From Blastococcus saxobsidens DD2 (GTDB taxonomy: Bacteria; Actinomycetota; Actinomycetes; Mycobacteriales; Geodermatophilaceae), in assembly GCF_000284015.1 (NCBI RefSeq), contig NC_016943.1:4009541-4073540 (forward strand): DNA of 64,000 nucleotides. The letters run 5' to 3'. The position numbers and the translations under genes are program-made. This document shows, in pieces, positions 9,999 through 19,422 of the stretch. The stretch's first letter is position 1, and each line of letters opens with the position of its first letter. The notes beneath the pieces were generated by a model. That model ran no database searches. It worked only from the letters and a program-made list of their open reading frames with translations, and was not told where the DNA came from.

Positions 9999-10050
9999 TT
10001 GACGTCGGAGGGGGCGGCAGCCGTACGGCTGCCGCCCCCTCCGACGTCAA
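9999..10050. terminator. Perfect 52-base palindrome, bidirectional terminator
   Basis: Two 26-base arms (9999-10024 and 10025-10050) are exact reverse complements with no unpaired base. They lie between accA3 (ends 9991) and the convergent amidase gene, whose stop codon (10047-10049) is inside the palindrome. RNA from either strand would form the same long GC-rich hairpin, flanked by TT/AA but without a long U-tract. Confidence 0.8.
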
Positions 10051-12950
10051 GGCGCCGGTGTAGCCACTCCGCTGGTTGCGGACGGTGGGCTGGTCGTGTC
10101 CGGTGCCGGTTCGGCGGTGGGTGCGGGGCTGCTGGGGGATGTCGGTGCGGGGGCCGGGGTGGCCGTTCCGGTCGCCGTGCTGGGTGCAGGGCTGCTGGGG
10201 GATGTCGGCGCGGGGGCCGGGGTGGCCGCCGCGGTCGCCGTGCTGGGTTCACCCCAGCGCGGACCGGTGGGGATCAGCGACAGCGCGTAGCCCGACACCT
10301 GGATGGTGTTGGCCACCGTGCCGCCCATCGCCTGGTACTGGCCGTAGGACGGGATCGCCCGCTTCAGGCCGTTGTCGATGTAGTGGATGGTCCCGTCGCC
10401 GGCGCGCAGGAAACGGGTCAGCTCCCCCGGCGCCTTGGGCAGCGCCGCGCAGGTCAGCGCGTCCAGCGAGGTGACCGGCAGCGCCGGGTAGTGGGTCCCG
10501 GCGGTCGCACCGAACCGGTACAGCTTCCCGCCGAGCCCCAGGTACCGGGTGCCGGCGCACTCCACCACCGTGCTCACCGGCGCCGACCGCAGCGCGTACG
10601 CCTCTACGTCGGAGTCAGACACCCGGGACACCCGGGAGACACCCAGCTCATCGGTGACCGCGAACGAGCCCACCGGCACCAGCTCGGCCACGCCGTTGAC
10701 CAGGTACACCATCGAACTGCGCGGGGCGACCACCAGCCCACCCGGGACCAGCTGCTGCGCGCCGCGTGGCAGCACATCGGCCACCCGCTGATCGATCGAC
10801 AGGATCCGCGGATCCGCCCCGCCCCCGTTCAGCGCGACCAGACCCGCCCACGAGGACACCATCCGCAGCTGACCGGCACGCAGCGCGAACACCGTGCCCG
10901 CACCCGAACCCTTCACGAAGGTCCCGGCCTCCACCGGCGCCGCATCGGGCAGCAGCGCCAGCGCTGCCGCCGGAATCACCGGCGTCCCCGCCGACACCAT
11001 CGCCGGATCGGCCAGCACCCGCTTACCCGCCTCGGTCAGCAGGAACACCCGCGAACCGCCCGACTCCCGCACCACCGCACCAGGCGCCGACCCGATCGTC
11101 AGGACACGCATCGACGAATCGTCCAGGCCGCGCACCGGCAGCGCCGACCACGCCGTCGCCACCCGCACCTCCTCCGAGACCGTCGTCACCGCGCCACCAG
11201 CCACCACCGCCACCGCCCGACTCGACCGGTTCTGCGCCACCAGCCCGTCACGGATCACCGGCACTCCGTACGGCAGATCGGCCAGCCCCGACTCCTTCAG
11301 CGTCACCGAATGACCCGGCAACCCCGCGGCCACCAGCGAGGCGTCATCGGCCACCTCACGCTTGACCCCACCGGTGACGTAGAACGCCTTGCCCGACGTC
11401 GTCCGGTAGACCGGCGTGACCGGCGGACCCGGATGGAAGGCATCGACCAACGACTGCTCCAACCGCACCAGCGACGCACAGTCCGCCCCGTAGTCGGCCA
11501 CCTGCTCACACGACCCGAACGGCAACCGAATCCCCGAATCGATGAAGTACACCGTCCCCTCCGGGGACAACACCACCCGACTCATCCGCGACACCGTCGT
11601 CCGCCGATCCAAGTACTGCTGCGACACGAACCCGACCGGCCCCAACGGCGACAACGACGACAACGTCGCCTGATCACCCACCACGTACTTGCTCGACCCC
11701 GACACCACAAACACCGTCGGGTCCTCGACCGTGCGGACCAGGTCCCGGGATGCGGCGGCCACCAACTCGGCCACCTGGGCGCGCATGCTGCCCATCCGGC
11801 CGTACAGCTGGTCGCCGGGGCAGCTCGTCTGACCGACGTCGCGATGTCCGACGATCACCGGCAAGGTCACCTTCGTGCCGGCCGGGAACTTGGAGGTGTA
11901 GCCGCCGGAGGTCAGCTGCGTGGTACCCCGGGGATCGATGCCGGCCGCGGCGAACTTCCAGGCGATCATTTCGCTGATCGCGTCGGTCATGGCAGCCGGT
12001 GCAGCCACGGTGCTGTAGGTGCCCAGCGCCGAGATACCGAAGGTCGACGTGTTGAACCCACCGGCGTGCGCCCCGATCACCGGGCGGCGCAGCCCGCCTG
12101 CGGCACCTTCGAAGATCTGGCCGAAGCGGTCGACGAGGGCGTTGTAGCCGATGTCGCACCAGCCGCGCCCGGTATCGCTGGTGTGGTAGAGCCAGATGGC
12201 GCGCACGATGCCGGCCGACCTGTCCGCCGTGTAGTCGTTGCTCCCGGCGGTGTGGTGCACCACCGCAGCCTTGAGCTCGCTGGCGTACTCCGGGGCGCAG
12301 TCCCCCGTCGGGGTGCTCCCGCCCCACTCCGCGCGCGAGATGACCCCCGGCGCCGCCCCTGCGGAGTCCACGGGGATGGCGGCCGCAGCTACCTCCCCGG
12401 GGTCCACCAGGACGGCCTTCAGGCCCTCGGGCTGAGTCCCGGTGGCCGCATCGGCCCGGATCTGGATGGCGTCGGCCTCGGCCGTGACGAGAAGCTCGGT
12501 GGCGGAGCGCCCCGCGGCGCGGCGCGCCGACTCGGTGCCCGCATCCGGGCCGTCATCGCTCTGCGGAACGGCGAACCACTCGGTCCAGCCGTCCTCCTCC
12601 CGGACCCGGGCCTGCACCACGACGCCGTCGGCGCTGGCGGCGTCCCAGGTGAAGCCCACGGCCGAGAACTCGTCCGTGGACACCTTTCCCGTCAGTACGG
12701 CGGGCGCCGCGTCGGTGGGCATCATCTCAGGGGGCGCCCCCGGCGCCTGCCCCGTGGACCCGTTGCCTTCCACGGCCGACGCGACGACGAGTCCACCGGG
12801 GGCTTCGGCGACCACCGCTGTGTCGACTCCCTGGAGGTCCAGCGCCACCACACGCCCGGGCTCACCCTGGCCCAGTGTGACGGACACGACCGGGACGGCG
12901 AGCAGGCCAGCCACGATCAGCGACACGATGACGCCACGCGAGACGCGCAT
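10047..12950 (-). CDS. Secreted PGRP-type N-acetylmuramoyl-L-alanine amidase with C-terminal repeat array
   Basis: Exported protein of 967 residues. Parts: signal segment (about 1-28), an N-terminal beta region (WFAVPQSDDGPD) and a PGRP/amidase-2 domain (about 208-400) with the expected zinc ligands. These are the HHTAG histidine pair at 232-233, GHRDVG (His 369) and SCPGDQ (Cys 377). Then comes an array of about nine degenerate 50-residue units (about 411-910) and a Pro/Ala/Ser/Thr tail with two 21-residue repeats. It should cut the amide bond between muramic acid and L-Ala. The ATG at 12950 has AAGGAGGA upstream. The array is homologous to that of the protease at 21002-23884. The array's ligand is unknown. 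Confidence 0.9.
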   Translation of the reverse strand: MRVSRGVIVSLIVAGLLAVPVVSVTLGQGEPGRVVALDLQGVDTAVVAEAPGGLVVASAVEGNGSTGQAPGAPPEMMPTDAAPAVLTGKVSTDEFSAVGFTWDAASADGVVVQARVREEDGWTEWFAVPQSDDGPDAGTESARRAAGRSATELLVTAEADAIQIRADAATGTQPEGLKAVLVDPGEVAAAAIPVDSAGAAPGVISRAEWGGSTPTGDCAPEYASELKAAVVHHTAGSNDYTADRSAGIVRAIWLYHTSDTGRGWCDIGYNALVDRFGQIFEGAAGGLRRPVIGAHAGGFNTSTFGISALGTYSTVAAPAAMTDAISEMIAWKFAAAGIDPRGTTQLTSGGYTSKFPAGTKVTLPVIVGHRDVGQTSCPGDQLYGRMGSMRAQVAELVAAASRDLVRTVEDPTVFVVSGSSKYVVGDQATLSSLSPLGPVGFVSQQYLDRRTTVSRMSRVVLSPEGTVYFIDSGIRLPFGSCEQVADYGADCASLVRLEQSLVDAFHPGPPVTPVYRTTSGKAFYVTGGVKREVADDASLVAAGLPGHSVTLKESGLADLPYGVPVIRDGLVAQNRSSRAVAVVAGGAVTTVSEEVRVATAWSALPVRGLDDSSMRVLTIGSAPGAVVRESGGSRVFLLTEAGKRVLADPAMVSAGTPVIPAAALALLPDAAPVEAGTFVKGSGAGTVFALRAGQLRMVSSWAGLVALNGGGADPRILSIDQRVADVLPRGAQQLVPGGLVVAPRSSMVYLVNGVAELVPVGSFAVTDELGVSRVSRVSDSDVEAYALRSAPVSTVVECAGTRYLGLGGKLYRFGATAGTHYPALPVTSLDALTCAALPKAPGELTRFLRAGDGTIHYIDNGLKRAIPSYGQYQAMGGTVANTIQVSGYALSLIPTGPRWGEPSTATAAATPAPAPTSPSSPAPSTATGTATPAPAPTSPSSPAPTAEPAPDTTSPPSATSGVATPAP
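10126..10251 (-). repeat. Two tandem 63-base units in the amidase tail
   Basis: Units 10126-10188 and 10189-10251 differ at only a few bases and encode 21 residues each of a TPAPAPTSPSSPAP-type spacer. The tail is probably an extended, cell-wall-spanning or flexible end. Copy number may vary between strains. Confidence 0.8.
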
Positions 12951-13209
12951 GGATCCTCCTTCAGGACAGCAGCTCGCCACTGTGCGCCACTATCCGTGAC
13001 GATTGAAGCACCCTGTGTTCTATCGGCGTGGCGATGTGGGGCCGCATGGCGCCGCTGTGGCTCGTGGGGCAGCGGGCGCCCGGCGGTTCCAGCGGGACCG
13101 CTGAACCGCTCAGAAATCGGGGGTCCGGCCTTACCGCGAGTTAGAGTCGGTTCCTGCAGCGTGTGCGGGCCTCCGGCGTCCGCAGGCCGACGTACGCCCT
13201 CGCGAGGCG

Positions 13210-14148
13210 ATGGAACGCGACAGAGAGCTGGATGGACCGATGCGGCACAGCGATGTCGAGGCGCGACTGGAGCGCCTCGAAAGCTTGGACATGCAACCGG
13301 TGGGCCCGCAGTCGGGGCTCGTATCCGGTACCAGCTCGTCGGTGCGGAACATCTTCGCCTACCGCGAGCTGTTGGTGCTGCTTGTGCGGCGGGAGCTGCG
13401 CGCCCGGTACAAGAACAGCTCACTCGGGTTCATGTGGAGCTTGGTCAAGCCGATTGCCCAGCTGATCATCTACTTCGTCGTGATCGGCAAGTTCCTCGGA
13501 GCCGCACGAGCGATCCCCGAGTTCGCGATCTTCGTGTTCGCCGGGCTGACCATGTGGGCCCTGTTCAACGAAACCGTCAGCGGGGGCGCGGGCTCAGTGG
13601 TCGCGAACTCCGGTCTGGTCAAGAAGGTCTACCTGCCCCGCGAGGTCTTCCCCTTGAGCACGGTCGGGTCGGCGATGATCAACTTCGGCATCCAGTTCGC
13701 CGTGCTGGTGGTAGGCACGATCGTCGTCGGGGACTTCCCGTGGTCGAAGCGGCTCCTCTACGTGCCCGTCGCGATCGCCCTCGTGCTGGTCTTCGCGACG
13801 GCGCTGGCCATCCTGCTGTCGGCGATCAACGTCTACCTGCGCGATGTCCAGCACCTGATGGAGATCGTGACCATGATCCTCTTCTGGGCGTCCCCGATCA
13901 TCTACTCGTTCGCCTTCGTGACCGATTTCCTCCAGGGCTCGTGGCTCGAAGAGCTCTACCTGTCCAACCCCGTGACGTTGGCCGTCCTGGCCTTTCAGCG
14001 CGGCATGTGGGTGGCGGGCGCCGACCAACCCTTCCCGGACCACATGCCGATCCGCCTGGGCATCGCCCTCGCCCTCTCGCTGGCCCTGCTCTGGGTCAGC
14101 CAGCGGGTGTTCGCCAGGCTCGAGGGCAACTTCGCACAGGAGCTGTGA
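13210..14148 (+). CDS. wzm: ABC-2 type polysaccharide export permease (Wzm/TagG-like)
   Basis: Membrane half of an ABC exporter for a lipid-linked glycan. Its 312 residues have a cytosolic N-terminal part followed by about six membrane segments. The N-terminal interface motif (YRELLVLLVRRELRARYKNSSLGFMWS) matches O-antigen/teichoic acid export permeases. It is coupled to the ATPase gene by a TGATG junction. It is divergent from the amidase across 259 bases, in which TAGAGT near 13144 may be a -10 box. The start is uncertain: 13210, preceded by GAGG, or an in-frame ATG at 13240. Confidence 0.9.
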   Translation: MERDRELDGPMRHSDVEARLERLESLDMQPVGPQSGLVSGTSSSVRNIFAYRELLVLLVRRELRARYKNSSLGFMWSLVKPIAQLIIYFVVIGKFLGAARAIPEFAIFVFAGLTMWALFNETVSGGAGSVVANSGLVKKVYLPREVFPLSTVGSAMINFGIQFAVLVVGTIVVGDFPWSKRLLYVPVAIALVLVFATALAILLSAINVYLRDVQHLMEIVTMILFWASPIIYSFAFVTDFLQGSWLEELYLSNPVTLAVLAFQRGMWVAGADQPFPDHMPIRLGIALALSLALLWVSQRVFARLEGNFAQEL

Positions 14149-15386
14149 TGACATCCACCGCCACGATGGCCACCGCCCCCACCACCAGGCCCTCGCCGGA
14201 GATCATCCGAGTCTCCAACGTCTCGAAGCGCTTCGTGCTCCACAAGGAGCAGTCACTCAAGGAACGGGTGCTCCGCGGCGGGTGGCGTGGCTCCCAGAGC
14301 GAGGACTTCTGGGCCCTGCGCGACGTCGACCTCTCCATCGGCGCCGGCTCGACGGTCGGCCTCATGGGGTCCAACGGATCCGGCAAGAGCACCTTGCTCA
14401 AGATCATCGGTGCGATCATCCAGCCCACCACCGGGACGGTGATGCGGCGCGGGCGGCTTGCGGCCCTGCTGGAGCTCGGTGCGGGGTTCCACCCCGACCT
14501 CACCGGGCGGGAGAACGTCTACCTCAACGCCGCCATCCTCGGGATGTCGCGACAGGAGACCGACCGGCAGTTCGACGCCATCGTCGACTTCTCCGGCATC
14601 GAGCACTTCATCGACAACCAGGTGAAGTTCTACTCGTCCGGCATGTACGTGCGGCTGGCCTTCGCCGTCGCCATCCACGTCGATCCTGATCTGCTGCTGG
14701 TCGATGAAGTCCTGGCTGTCGGTGACGAGCCGTTCCAGCGCAAGTGCATGGACAAGATCCGCTCGTTCCAGGAGGAAGGCCGGACGATCGTCCTGGTGAG
14801 CCACTCGGCCGAGCAGGTCGGCGATCTGTGCGACCGCGCGGTGTTGCTCCGCGACGGCGTGATGCAGTTCGACGGCGCGCCGCGCGAGGCCATCCGTGCG
14901 TTGCGTGCGGGCTTCGACGAGGACCGCCGCGAGGAGGCCGAGCGGAAGTCGGAGGTCGTCGGCGAGCCCGTCGCCAGTCGCGGGTCGATCCAGAGCGTCG
15001 ACCTCCGCACTCCGACCGGTGAACCCGCCCAGCGGATGACCTCCGGCTGCCCCCTGGTCGCCCACGTCGCCGTCGATCTCGACGACAGCGTCGGCCGGTG
15101 GATGATGGGGCTGGCGATCGAGACGCCGCTGGGGCAGCGGGTGTACCACGTGAACACCCACATGGAGGGCGTCGACCTCAAGACCGGAGCCGGGCGCCAC
15201 GAGGTCTCCTTCTCGTTACCCCGGGTACCGCTCGGCGAGGGCGAGTACGTGGTCCGCGTGGGTGTCGGCGAGGTCAAGGGCGAGATGATCGACCTGCAGG
15301 CGCAGGCAGCGACCTTCAGCGTCGACTCCGACACCCCGGGCAACGGCGTGGTGGCCATCGACACAGACATCGACGTCCGGTCCTAA
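14148..15386 (+). CDS. wzt: Polysaccharide ABC exporter ATPase with C-terminal glycan-binding domain (Wzt-like)
   Basis: Drives export of the finished glycan. Of 412 residues, the ATPase part has Walker A GSNGSGKST (74-82), FYSSGMYVRLAF (signature region, about 161-172) and LLLVDEVLAVGD (Walker B, about 182-193). The C-terminal part (about 265-412) is a beta-rich Wzt-C domain with WMMGLAIETPLGQRVY. In E. coli O9a this domain reads the capped chain end before export. A Wzt-C domain beside a WbdD-like gene suggests the same logic here. The start is ATG 14148, sharing one base with the permease stop. Confidence 0.92.
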   Translation: MTSTATMATAPTTRPSPEIIRVSNVSKRFVLHKEQSLKERVLRGGWRGSQSEDFWALRDVDLSIGAGSTVGLMGSNGSGKSTLLKIIGAIIQPTTGTVMRRGRLAALLELGAGFHPDLTGRENVYLNAAILGMSRQETDRQFDAIVDFSGIEHFIDNQVKFYSSGMYVRLAFAVAIHVDPDLLLVDEVLAVGDEPFQRKCMDKIRSFQEEGRTIVLVSHSAEQVGDLCDRAVLLRDGVMQFDGAPREAIRALRAGFDEDRREEAERKSEVVGEPVASRGSIQSVDLRTPTGEPAQRMTSGCPLVAHVAVDLDDSVGRWMMGLAIETPLGQRVYHVNTHMEGVDLKTGAGRHEVSFSLPRVPLGEGEYVVRVGVGEVKGEMIDLQAQAATFSVDSDTPGNGVVAIDTDIDVRS

Positions 15387-15423
15387 GCCCCCAGCCGGCG
15401 GCGGGGACGGCGCGGCCTCGCGG

Positions 15424-16485
15424 TCAGTCCGCGACGAGCCACCCGGCCACCTCGCGACGGGACAGGCGAGCCCGCCGATCCGTCTCCCGCCGGCGGCGCA
15501 CCGCCCAGGGCACCAGCGCCAGCGCCTGCAGGACCGCACGGGCCGTCCGGCCGCGATGTGGGCCGACGAGCAGCCGATAGCCGGTGCGGGCCAGGCCACG
15601 CAGGACGACGGCCCAAGGTGCCTGGCCGAGACTGACCACGAGCCGGTTGCGGGCGTTGGCGACCTGGAAAAACGCGGTCGCCGTACCCGAGGAGGCGGCG
15701 TGCTGGTGCACGGTCACCGCGCCCGGCTCATGCATGATCCGCCAGCCTGCCCGGCGCAGGCGCCAGGACAGCTCCGTGTCCTCGAAGTACATGAAGAGCC
15801 GGTCGTCGAACAGCCCCACGTCGTCGAGGGCTCGGCGCCGCAACGCCACGCAGCCACCGTTGAATCCGAAGACCTGCGACCCGGCCGGTTGCTGGTCCGC
15901 CGGAGCCAACCAGTCCCGGTCACGGCCGTTGCCGGAGCGCGTCATCTCGTTGCCCGTGGAGTTGGTCAGCCGCCGGGCGCCGGGGTCCCGCTCGTCGGCG
16001 CGCCCCCATCGGGAACCGTCGTGACCTCGCAGGCCCTCCTCGGGGGCGGCATCGGCCGGAAGGGGTCGATACCAGCCGGCGAGGAGGACGCGCCCGGTGA
16101 CCGCGGCGACATCCTCGTTGCCGGGCGCGTCCAGGGCGGCGGTGACGGCCTCGAGGAAGCCCCCCCGCACCTCGGCGTCGTTGTTGACCAGGACGATGAC
16201 GGCCCCCCGAGCGGCGCGAATCCCGGCGTTGGCCCCACCCGCGAAGCCGAGGTTGGACTCCTGGCGGAGAACTATCAGCCCGGGGAAGCGCTCCTGCGCC
16301 CGGTCGGCGGCGCCGTCGGTCGAGGCGTTGTCGACCACGACGACCTCCGTCGTCGGCACGCCGGGTCGGCCGGCGTCCTCGGTGACGGACTGCAGGCACC
16401 GCAGCAGGAGGTCCCCGCCGTTCCAGTCGACGACGAGGACGCTGACGGCCGGTGTCCGATCCCCTGCGGACGTCGGCGCGGTCAC
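15424..16485 (-). CDS. Family 2 glycosyltransferase (WbbL-like rhamnosyltransferase)
   Basis: Transferase of 353 residues with a GT-A fold. It has SVLVVDWNGG near the N terminus, then VVVVDNASTDG, VNNDAEV (DxD-like metal and nucleotide site), a long insert, and the ELSWRLRRAGW segment typical of WbbL-type rhamnosyltransferases. The C terminus is basic and amphipathic and could rest on the membrane. The GTG start at 16485 overlaps the stop of the upstream methyltransferase gene by 4 bases. The sugar is not proven; rhamnose is inferred from relatives and neighbours. Confidence 0.85.
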   Translation of the reverse strand: MTAPTSAGDRTPAVSVLVVDWNGGDLLLRCLQSVTEDAGRPGVPTTEVVVVDNASTDGAADRAQERFPGLIVLRQESNLGFAGGANAGIRAARGAVIVLVNNDAEVRGGFLEAVTAALDAPGNEDVAAVTGRVLLAGWYRPLPADAAPEEGLRGHDGSRWGRADERDPGARRLTNSTGNEMTRSGNGRDRDWLAPADQQPAGSQVFGFNGGCVALRRRALDDVGLFDDRLFMYFEDTELSWRLRRAGWRIMHEPGAVTVHQHAASSGTATAFFQVANARNRLVVSLGQAPWAVVLRGLARTGYRLLVGPHRGRTARAVLQALALVPWAVRRRRETDRRARLSRREVAGWLVAD

Positions 16486-18392
16486 TGCGTCGGGCGCCGC
16501 AGGCCTGCCCGGGCGAGGGCACTCTTGGCCACCTTGCGGGCGATCGTCGAGGGCAACCGCCCGCGAAGGGCGTCGGCCTCGGCCACGCACTCGTAGAAGG
16601 CCTTGCGCGCTTCCGCCAGGTCGGCCTGCAGCCCCGAGACCTCCTTCTGCAGGTCGGCGATGACGCCCTGCTGCTCGGCAGCGGTGGCGTCGCGCTGGGC
16701 CACCATCTCGTAGAGGTTGTCGATGTCCTGGCCTGCCCGCGCGAACTGGACGTCGAACCGCTCGCCACCCCGGACCTCGCTGAGCGTGAGCGTCAGCGTC
16801 TTCTGCAGGTCCTCGGCCGACCGCGCCACGCGGGCTGCGACGGTCGCGTCCGTGGTGTTCACCGCGCTCTGGAACGCCGCCTCCTGTTCGGTGAAGCGCT
16901 GCACCAGGTCGTCGTCCACGGTGAGGCCGATCTCTGCAGCCATCGCTTCCACGAGATCGCGGACGGTCTCTGCGGGCCGCAGCCGCTCCGGACGGGTGCG
17001 GGAGGCAAGTTCGACGGCGCAGAGGAAGAGCCCCCGCAGCAGGACGGCATCGCGGTCGTAGCCGCGCACCTGCCACTCCTGGTCGATGGCGACGAGTTCG
17101 TCATCAGTCGTCACGATGACGTTGTGCGGCGCCAGGTCCACCGGCGCCCACTCCGCCTCGGGGACCAGCCCGGCCCACCGCTTGAGCAACTCGGGTCGCC
17201 GGGCGGGTGCGTCGAGGAGCAACTGGAGCAGCTCCTGGCCGGGGACCACCGGCTCGACTCCGGCAGGGGCGTGGCGTACGTCGCCATGGGATGCGGCCCC
17301 GGCGCGGTGGTGGAACAACGCGGTCCGGCGGAACTGCAGCCCCCCGTCGACGGCGTGCACCTCGCTGCGCACGGCGTACTGCGGCTGCCGCTCCGAGGCG
17401 AAGAGGACGGCCTGCCGGTCGTCCGGCCACAGCGAGGGGCCGGTGCCCTTGGTCGCGAGCGCGATCAGCGAGTTGGCGAAGTGCTCCGCCACGCCGGAGG
17501 CCACGAGGGTGCGCCAGGTGAGCCGCTCGTCGGAGAGCTGCAGGCGCGGGACGAGGTAGTCGGGGCTCGGGAAGCGCGGCAGGTTCTCGGCGAGCTGCGG
17601 AGAAGAAGCGAAGAGCTCGTCGGTCATGATCGCGCGCGGCAGCTTGTAGTCGGGGAAGGCAGCCAGGAAGCGGGCGTCGAAGCCGGCTCGCCCGAGCATC
17701 GCATCCAGCGTGCGACGGGGGAAGGTCCGGGCCGGAGACTCGAGGGCGTAGCCCTCCAGGGAGTCGAAGGGTCGGTTGGTGTGGTCCTCGACGGCGCCGC
17801 TGATGTACTTCACGCCGAGCGGGTTCTCGATCGCCACGACCAGCGTGCCGCCGTCCTTGAGGACGCCGTGGCACTGGCGCAGGAACGCGAGGTAGGGCTC
17901 CGGGTCCAGAGCGCCCCCGGCGACGTACTCGAGGACGCCGATCACCAGGACTGCGTCGTAGGCCGGTTCCGCCGGGACGTCGTCCAGCGTGCCCACGTAG
18001 ACCTCGACGCCCGGCAGGTCACGGGTGCGGGCCCGCGCCACCGCGGCCCGGGCCGGCATCGGCTCCACCGAGTCGACCACGGCTACGGTTTCGCCGAGGT
18101 AGCGGGTGATCGGCCCGCACCCGCAGCCGATCTCCAGCACCTTGGCGTCCGGCGGGAGGTCCAGTGCGCGGATCACGTTGGCCCGAGTCGGGACCAGTGA
18201 GTAAGTCGTCGCCCAGTCGGTGGCGGCACTGGCGAGCTCCTGGGAGCTCGAGGAGAGATCCTCGGCCGCCGACACGATGTCCAGCAGCCGCTGCTCGGCG
18301 CCGTCGGCGTAGCCCAGATCGGGCGACGACAGTACTCGGCACCCGGAGTCTCTGGGCACCTCGAGCATGCGCAGCGGGGTGGTCTCGGTCAT
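16482..18392 (-). CDS. Methyltransferase + kinase-like + coiled-coil protein (WbdD-like chain terminator candidate)
   Basis: Protein of 636 residues. N-terminal class I SAM methyltransferase with motif I VLEIGCGCGPITRYLG (85-100) and VLVIGVLEYV (148-157). Middle kinase-like region (about 315-470) with VDLAPHNVIV, giving catalytic Asp419 and Asn424, and IDQEW (Asp437) as the metal-binding Asp. C-terminal coiled coil at about 555-610. This is the domain order of WbdD, which methylates/phosphorylates polymannan ends and measures chain length with its coil. The ATG at 18392 has GGAGGA upstream. It sits among glycosyltransferases, and a Wzt-C exporter gene lies nearby. A capping role is inferred. 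Confidence 0.8.
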   Translation of the reverse strand: MTETTPLRMLEVPRDSGCRVLSSPDLGYADGAEQRLLDIVSAAEDLSSSSQELASAATDWATTYSLVPTRANVIRALDLPPDAKVLEIGCGCGPITRYLGETVAVVDSVEPMPARAAVARARTRDLPGVEVYVGTLDDVPAEPAYDAVLVIGVLEYVAGGALDPEPYLAFLRQCHGVLKDGGTLVVAIENPLGVKYISGAVEDHTNRPFDSLEGYALESPARTFPRRTLDAMLGRAGFDARFLAAFPDYKLPRAIMTDELFASSPQLAENLPRFPSPDYLVPRLQLSDERLTWRTLVASGVAEHFANSLIALATKGTGPSLWPDDRQAVLFASERQPQYAVRSEVHAVDGGLQFRRTALFHHRAGAASHGDVRHAPAGVEPVVPGQELLQLLLDAPARRPELLKRWAGLVPEAEWAPVDLAPHNVIVTTDDELVAIDQEWQVRGYDRDAVLLRGLFLCAVELASRTRPERLRPAETVRDLVEAMAAEIGLTVDDDLVQRFTEQEAAFQSAVNTTDATVAARVARSAEDLQKTLTLTLSEVRGGERFDVQFARAGQDIDNLYEMVAQRDATAAEQQGVIADLQKEVSGLQADLAEARKAFYECVAEADALRGRLPSTIARKVAKSALARAGLRRPTQ

Positions 18393-18447
18393 GGGCTGGT
18401 TCCTCCGGGGGGCAGGTGGGCTTAGGCGTCGCCGGTGCGCCGCGGGG

Positions 18448-19422
18448 TTACGGCAGCGGCGCAGTGGCCCCGCGCCGGACACCACGCCACTTCTGCAGGT
18501 GGTAGAGCGGGTTGACCGCCAGCCAGTAGAGCTTGCGCTTCCTGGTGTACTCGCCGTCGCGGAGCAGCCGGACGGTGTCCTTGGCGACGCCCTTTGCGAC
18601 CATCTTGGACACCACGGTGAGGGACGGCACCTCGACCTCGATACCCACCTCCCGCAGTCCCAGCGTCTCGGCTGCCAGCCGGTCGTCGTACTCGCGCAGG
18701 CTCAGATCGTTGGAGTGCACCACGGACGCGCGTGGTGCGTAGGCCTTCCGCATCCCGGCCGCGACGATGTCGCGGCCGAAGAGCTGGTCCTCGGCGTAGG
18801 AGACGTCGCGGTAGGGCACCGGGCCGGTGAGCACGTCCCGCCGTGCCGCGGAGTTGACGTCGGAGTAGAACGTCACCGCGTTGCGCACCGCGTCGCTGTC
18901 CATGAAGTCGTCGGCGTAGAACAGCGTCGTGCCGAATCCGGGGCCGAATCCCTGGAAGACTCCGCGAATCTCGTTCTTCAGCAGGGGGAAGCACCACGGC
19001 CGTGGGATCTGGCTGCCCATCACCGCGACCACCCGGTCGTCGAGCTCGAAGGGCTTGAGCAACTCGTAGAGCCACCGGGAGTGCGCCGGGACCGCGTCGT
19101 GAGTGAGATAGGCGACGTAGCGCCCACGCGCCCACCGCGCCGCCTGATTGCGGGTGCGGCCGTGGCCGAAATGGGAGTTCGGGATCCGGATGAGCCGCAC
19201 GCCGGGGTACCGCGTGACGATCTCCAGCGTCCGGTCGGTGGATCCGGAGTCGATAACCAGCACCTCGACATCGCCGTCGATGTCCTGGGTGGTGACCGCG
19301 TTGAGCAGGTCGGTCAAGAACCGCTCGCCGTCATACGTCAGGACGACGACGGTGACGAGCACGTTTCCGCCGCCGACTCGGGAGGCCGTCACCTCGGCGC
19401 CCTCCACCCCGGCCTCAGCCAC
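18448..19422 (-). CDS. Family 2 glycosyltransferase (RfbF-type rhamnosyltransferase)
   Basis: About 324 residues. It has VTVVVLTYDGERFL, the nucleotide-sugar motif VIDSGSTD, then FGHGRTRNQAA and YLTHDAVP, a combination seen in RfbF-like rhamnosyltransferases, and DVNSAARRDVL further on. Two GTG codons could start it: 19422, which overlaps the upstream wsaF-like gene by 8 bases, or 19392. The C terminus is basic. It likely adds a deoxysugar to the same glycan as its neighbours; the acceptor and linkage are unknown. Confidence 0.85.
   Translation of the reverse strand: MAEAGVEGAEVTASRVGGGNVLVTVVVLTYDGERFLTDLLNAVTTQDIDGDVEVLVIDSGSTDRTLEIVTRYPGVRLIRIPNSHFGHGRTRNQAARWARGRYVAYLTHDAVPAHSRWLYELLKPFELDDRVVAVMGSQIPRPWCFPLLKNEIRGVFQGFGPGFGTTLFYADDFMDSDAVRNAVTFYSDVNSAARRDVLTGPVPYRDVSYAEDQLFGRDIVAAGMRKAYAPRASVVHSNDLSLREYDDRLAAETLGLREVGIEVEVPSLTVVSKMVAKGVAKDTVRLLRDGEYTRKRKLYWLAVNPLYHLQKWRGVRRGATAPLP

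Noticed and set aside
10126-10251. Possible CRISPR array or mobile repeat
   Set aside because: Only two adjacent units with no spacers; they encode a Pro/Ala/Ser tail repeat in the amidase.
9999-14147. Very long plus-strand reading frame in front of and in phase with wzt
   Set aside because: It runs antisense to the amidase gene with His/Arg/Pro-rich, low-complexity content typical of shadow frames in high-GC DNA. The real wzt gene begins at 14148.
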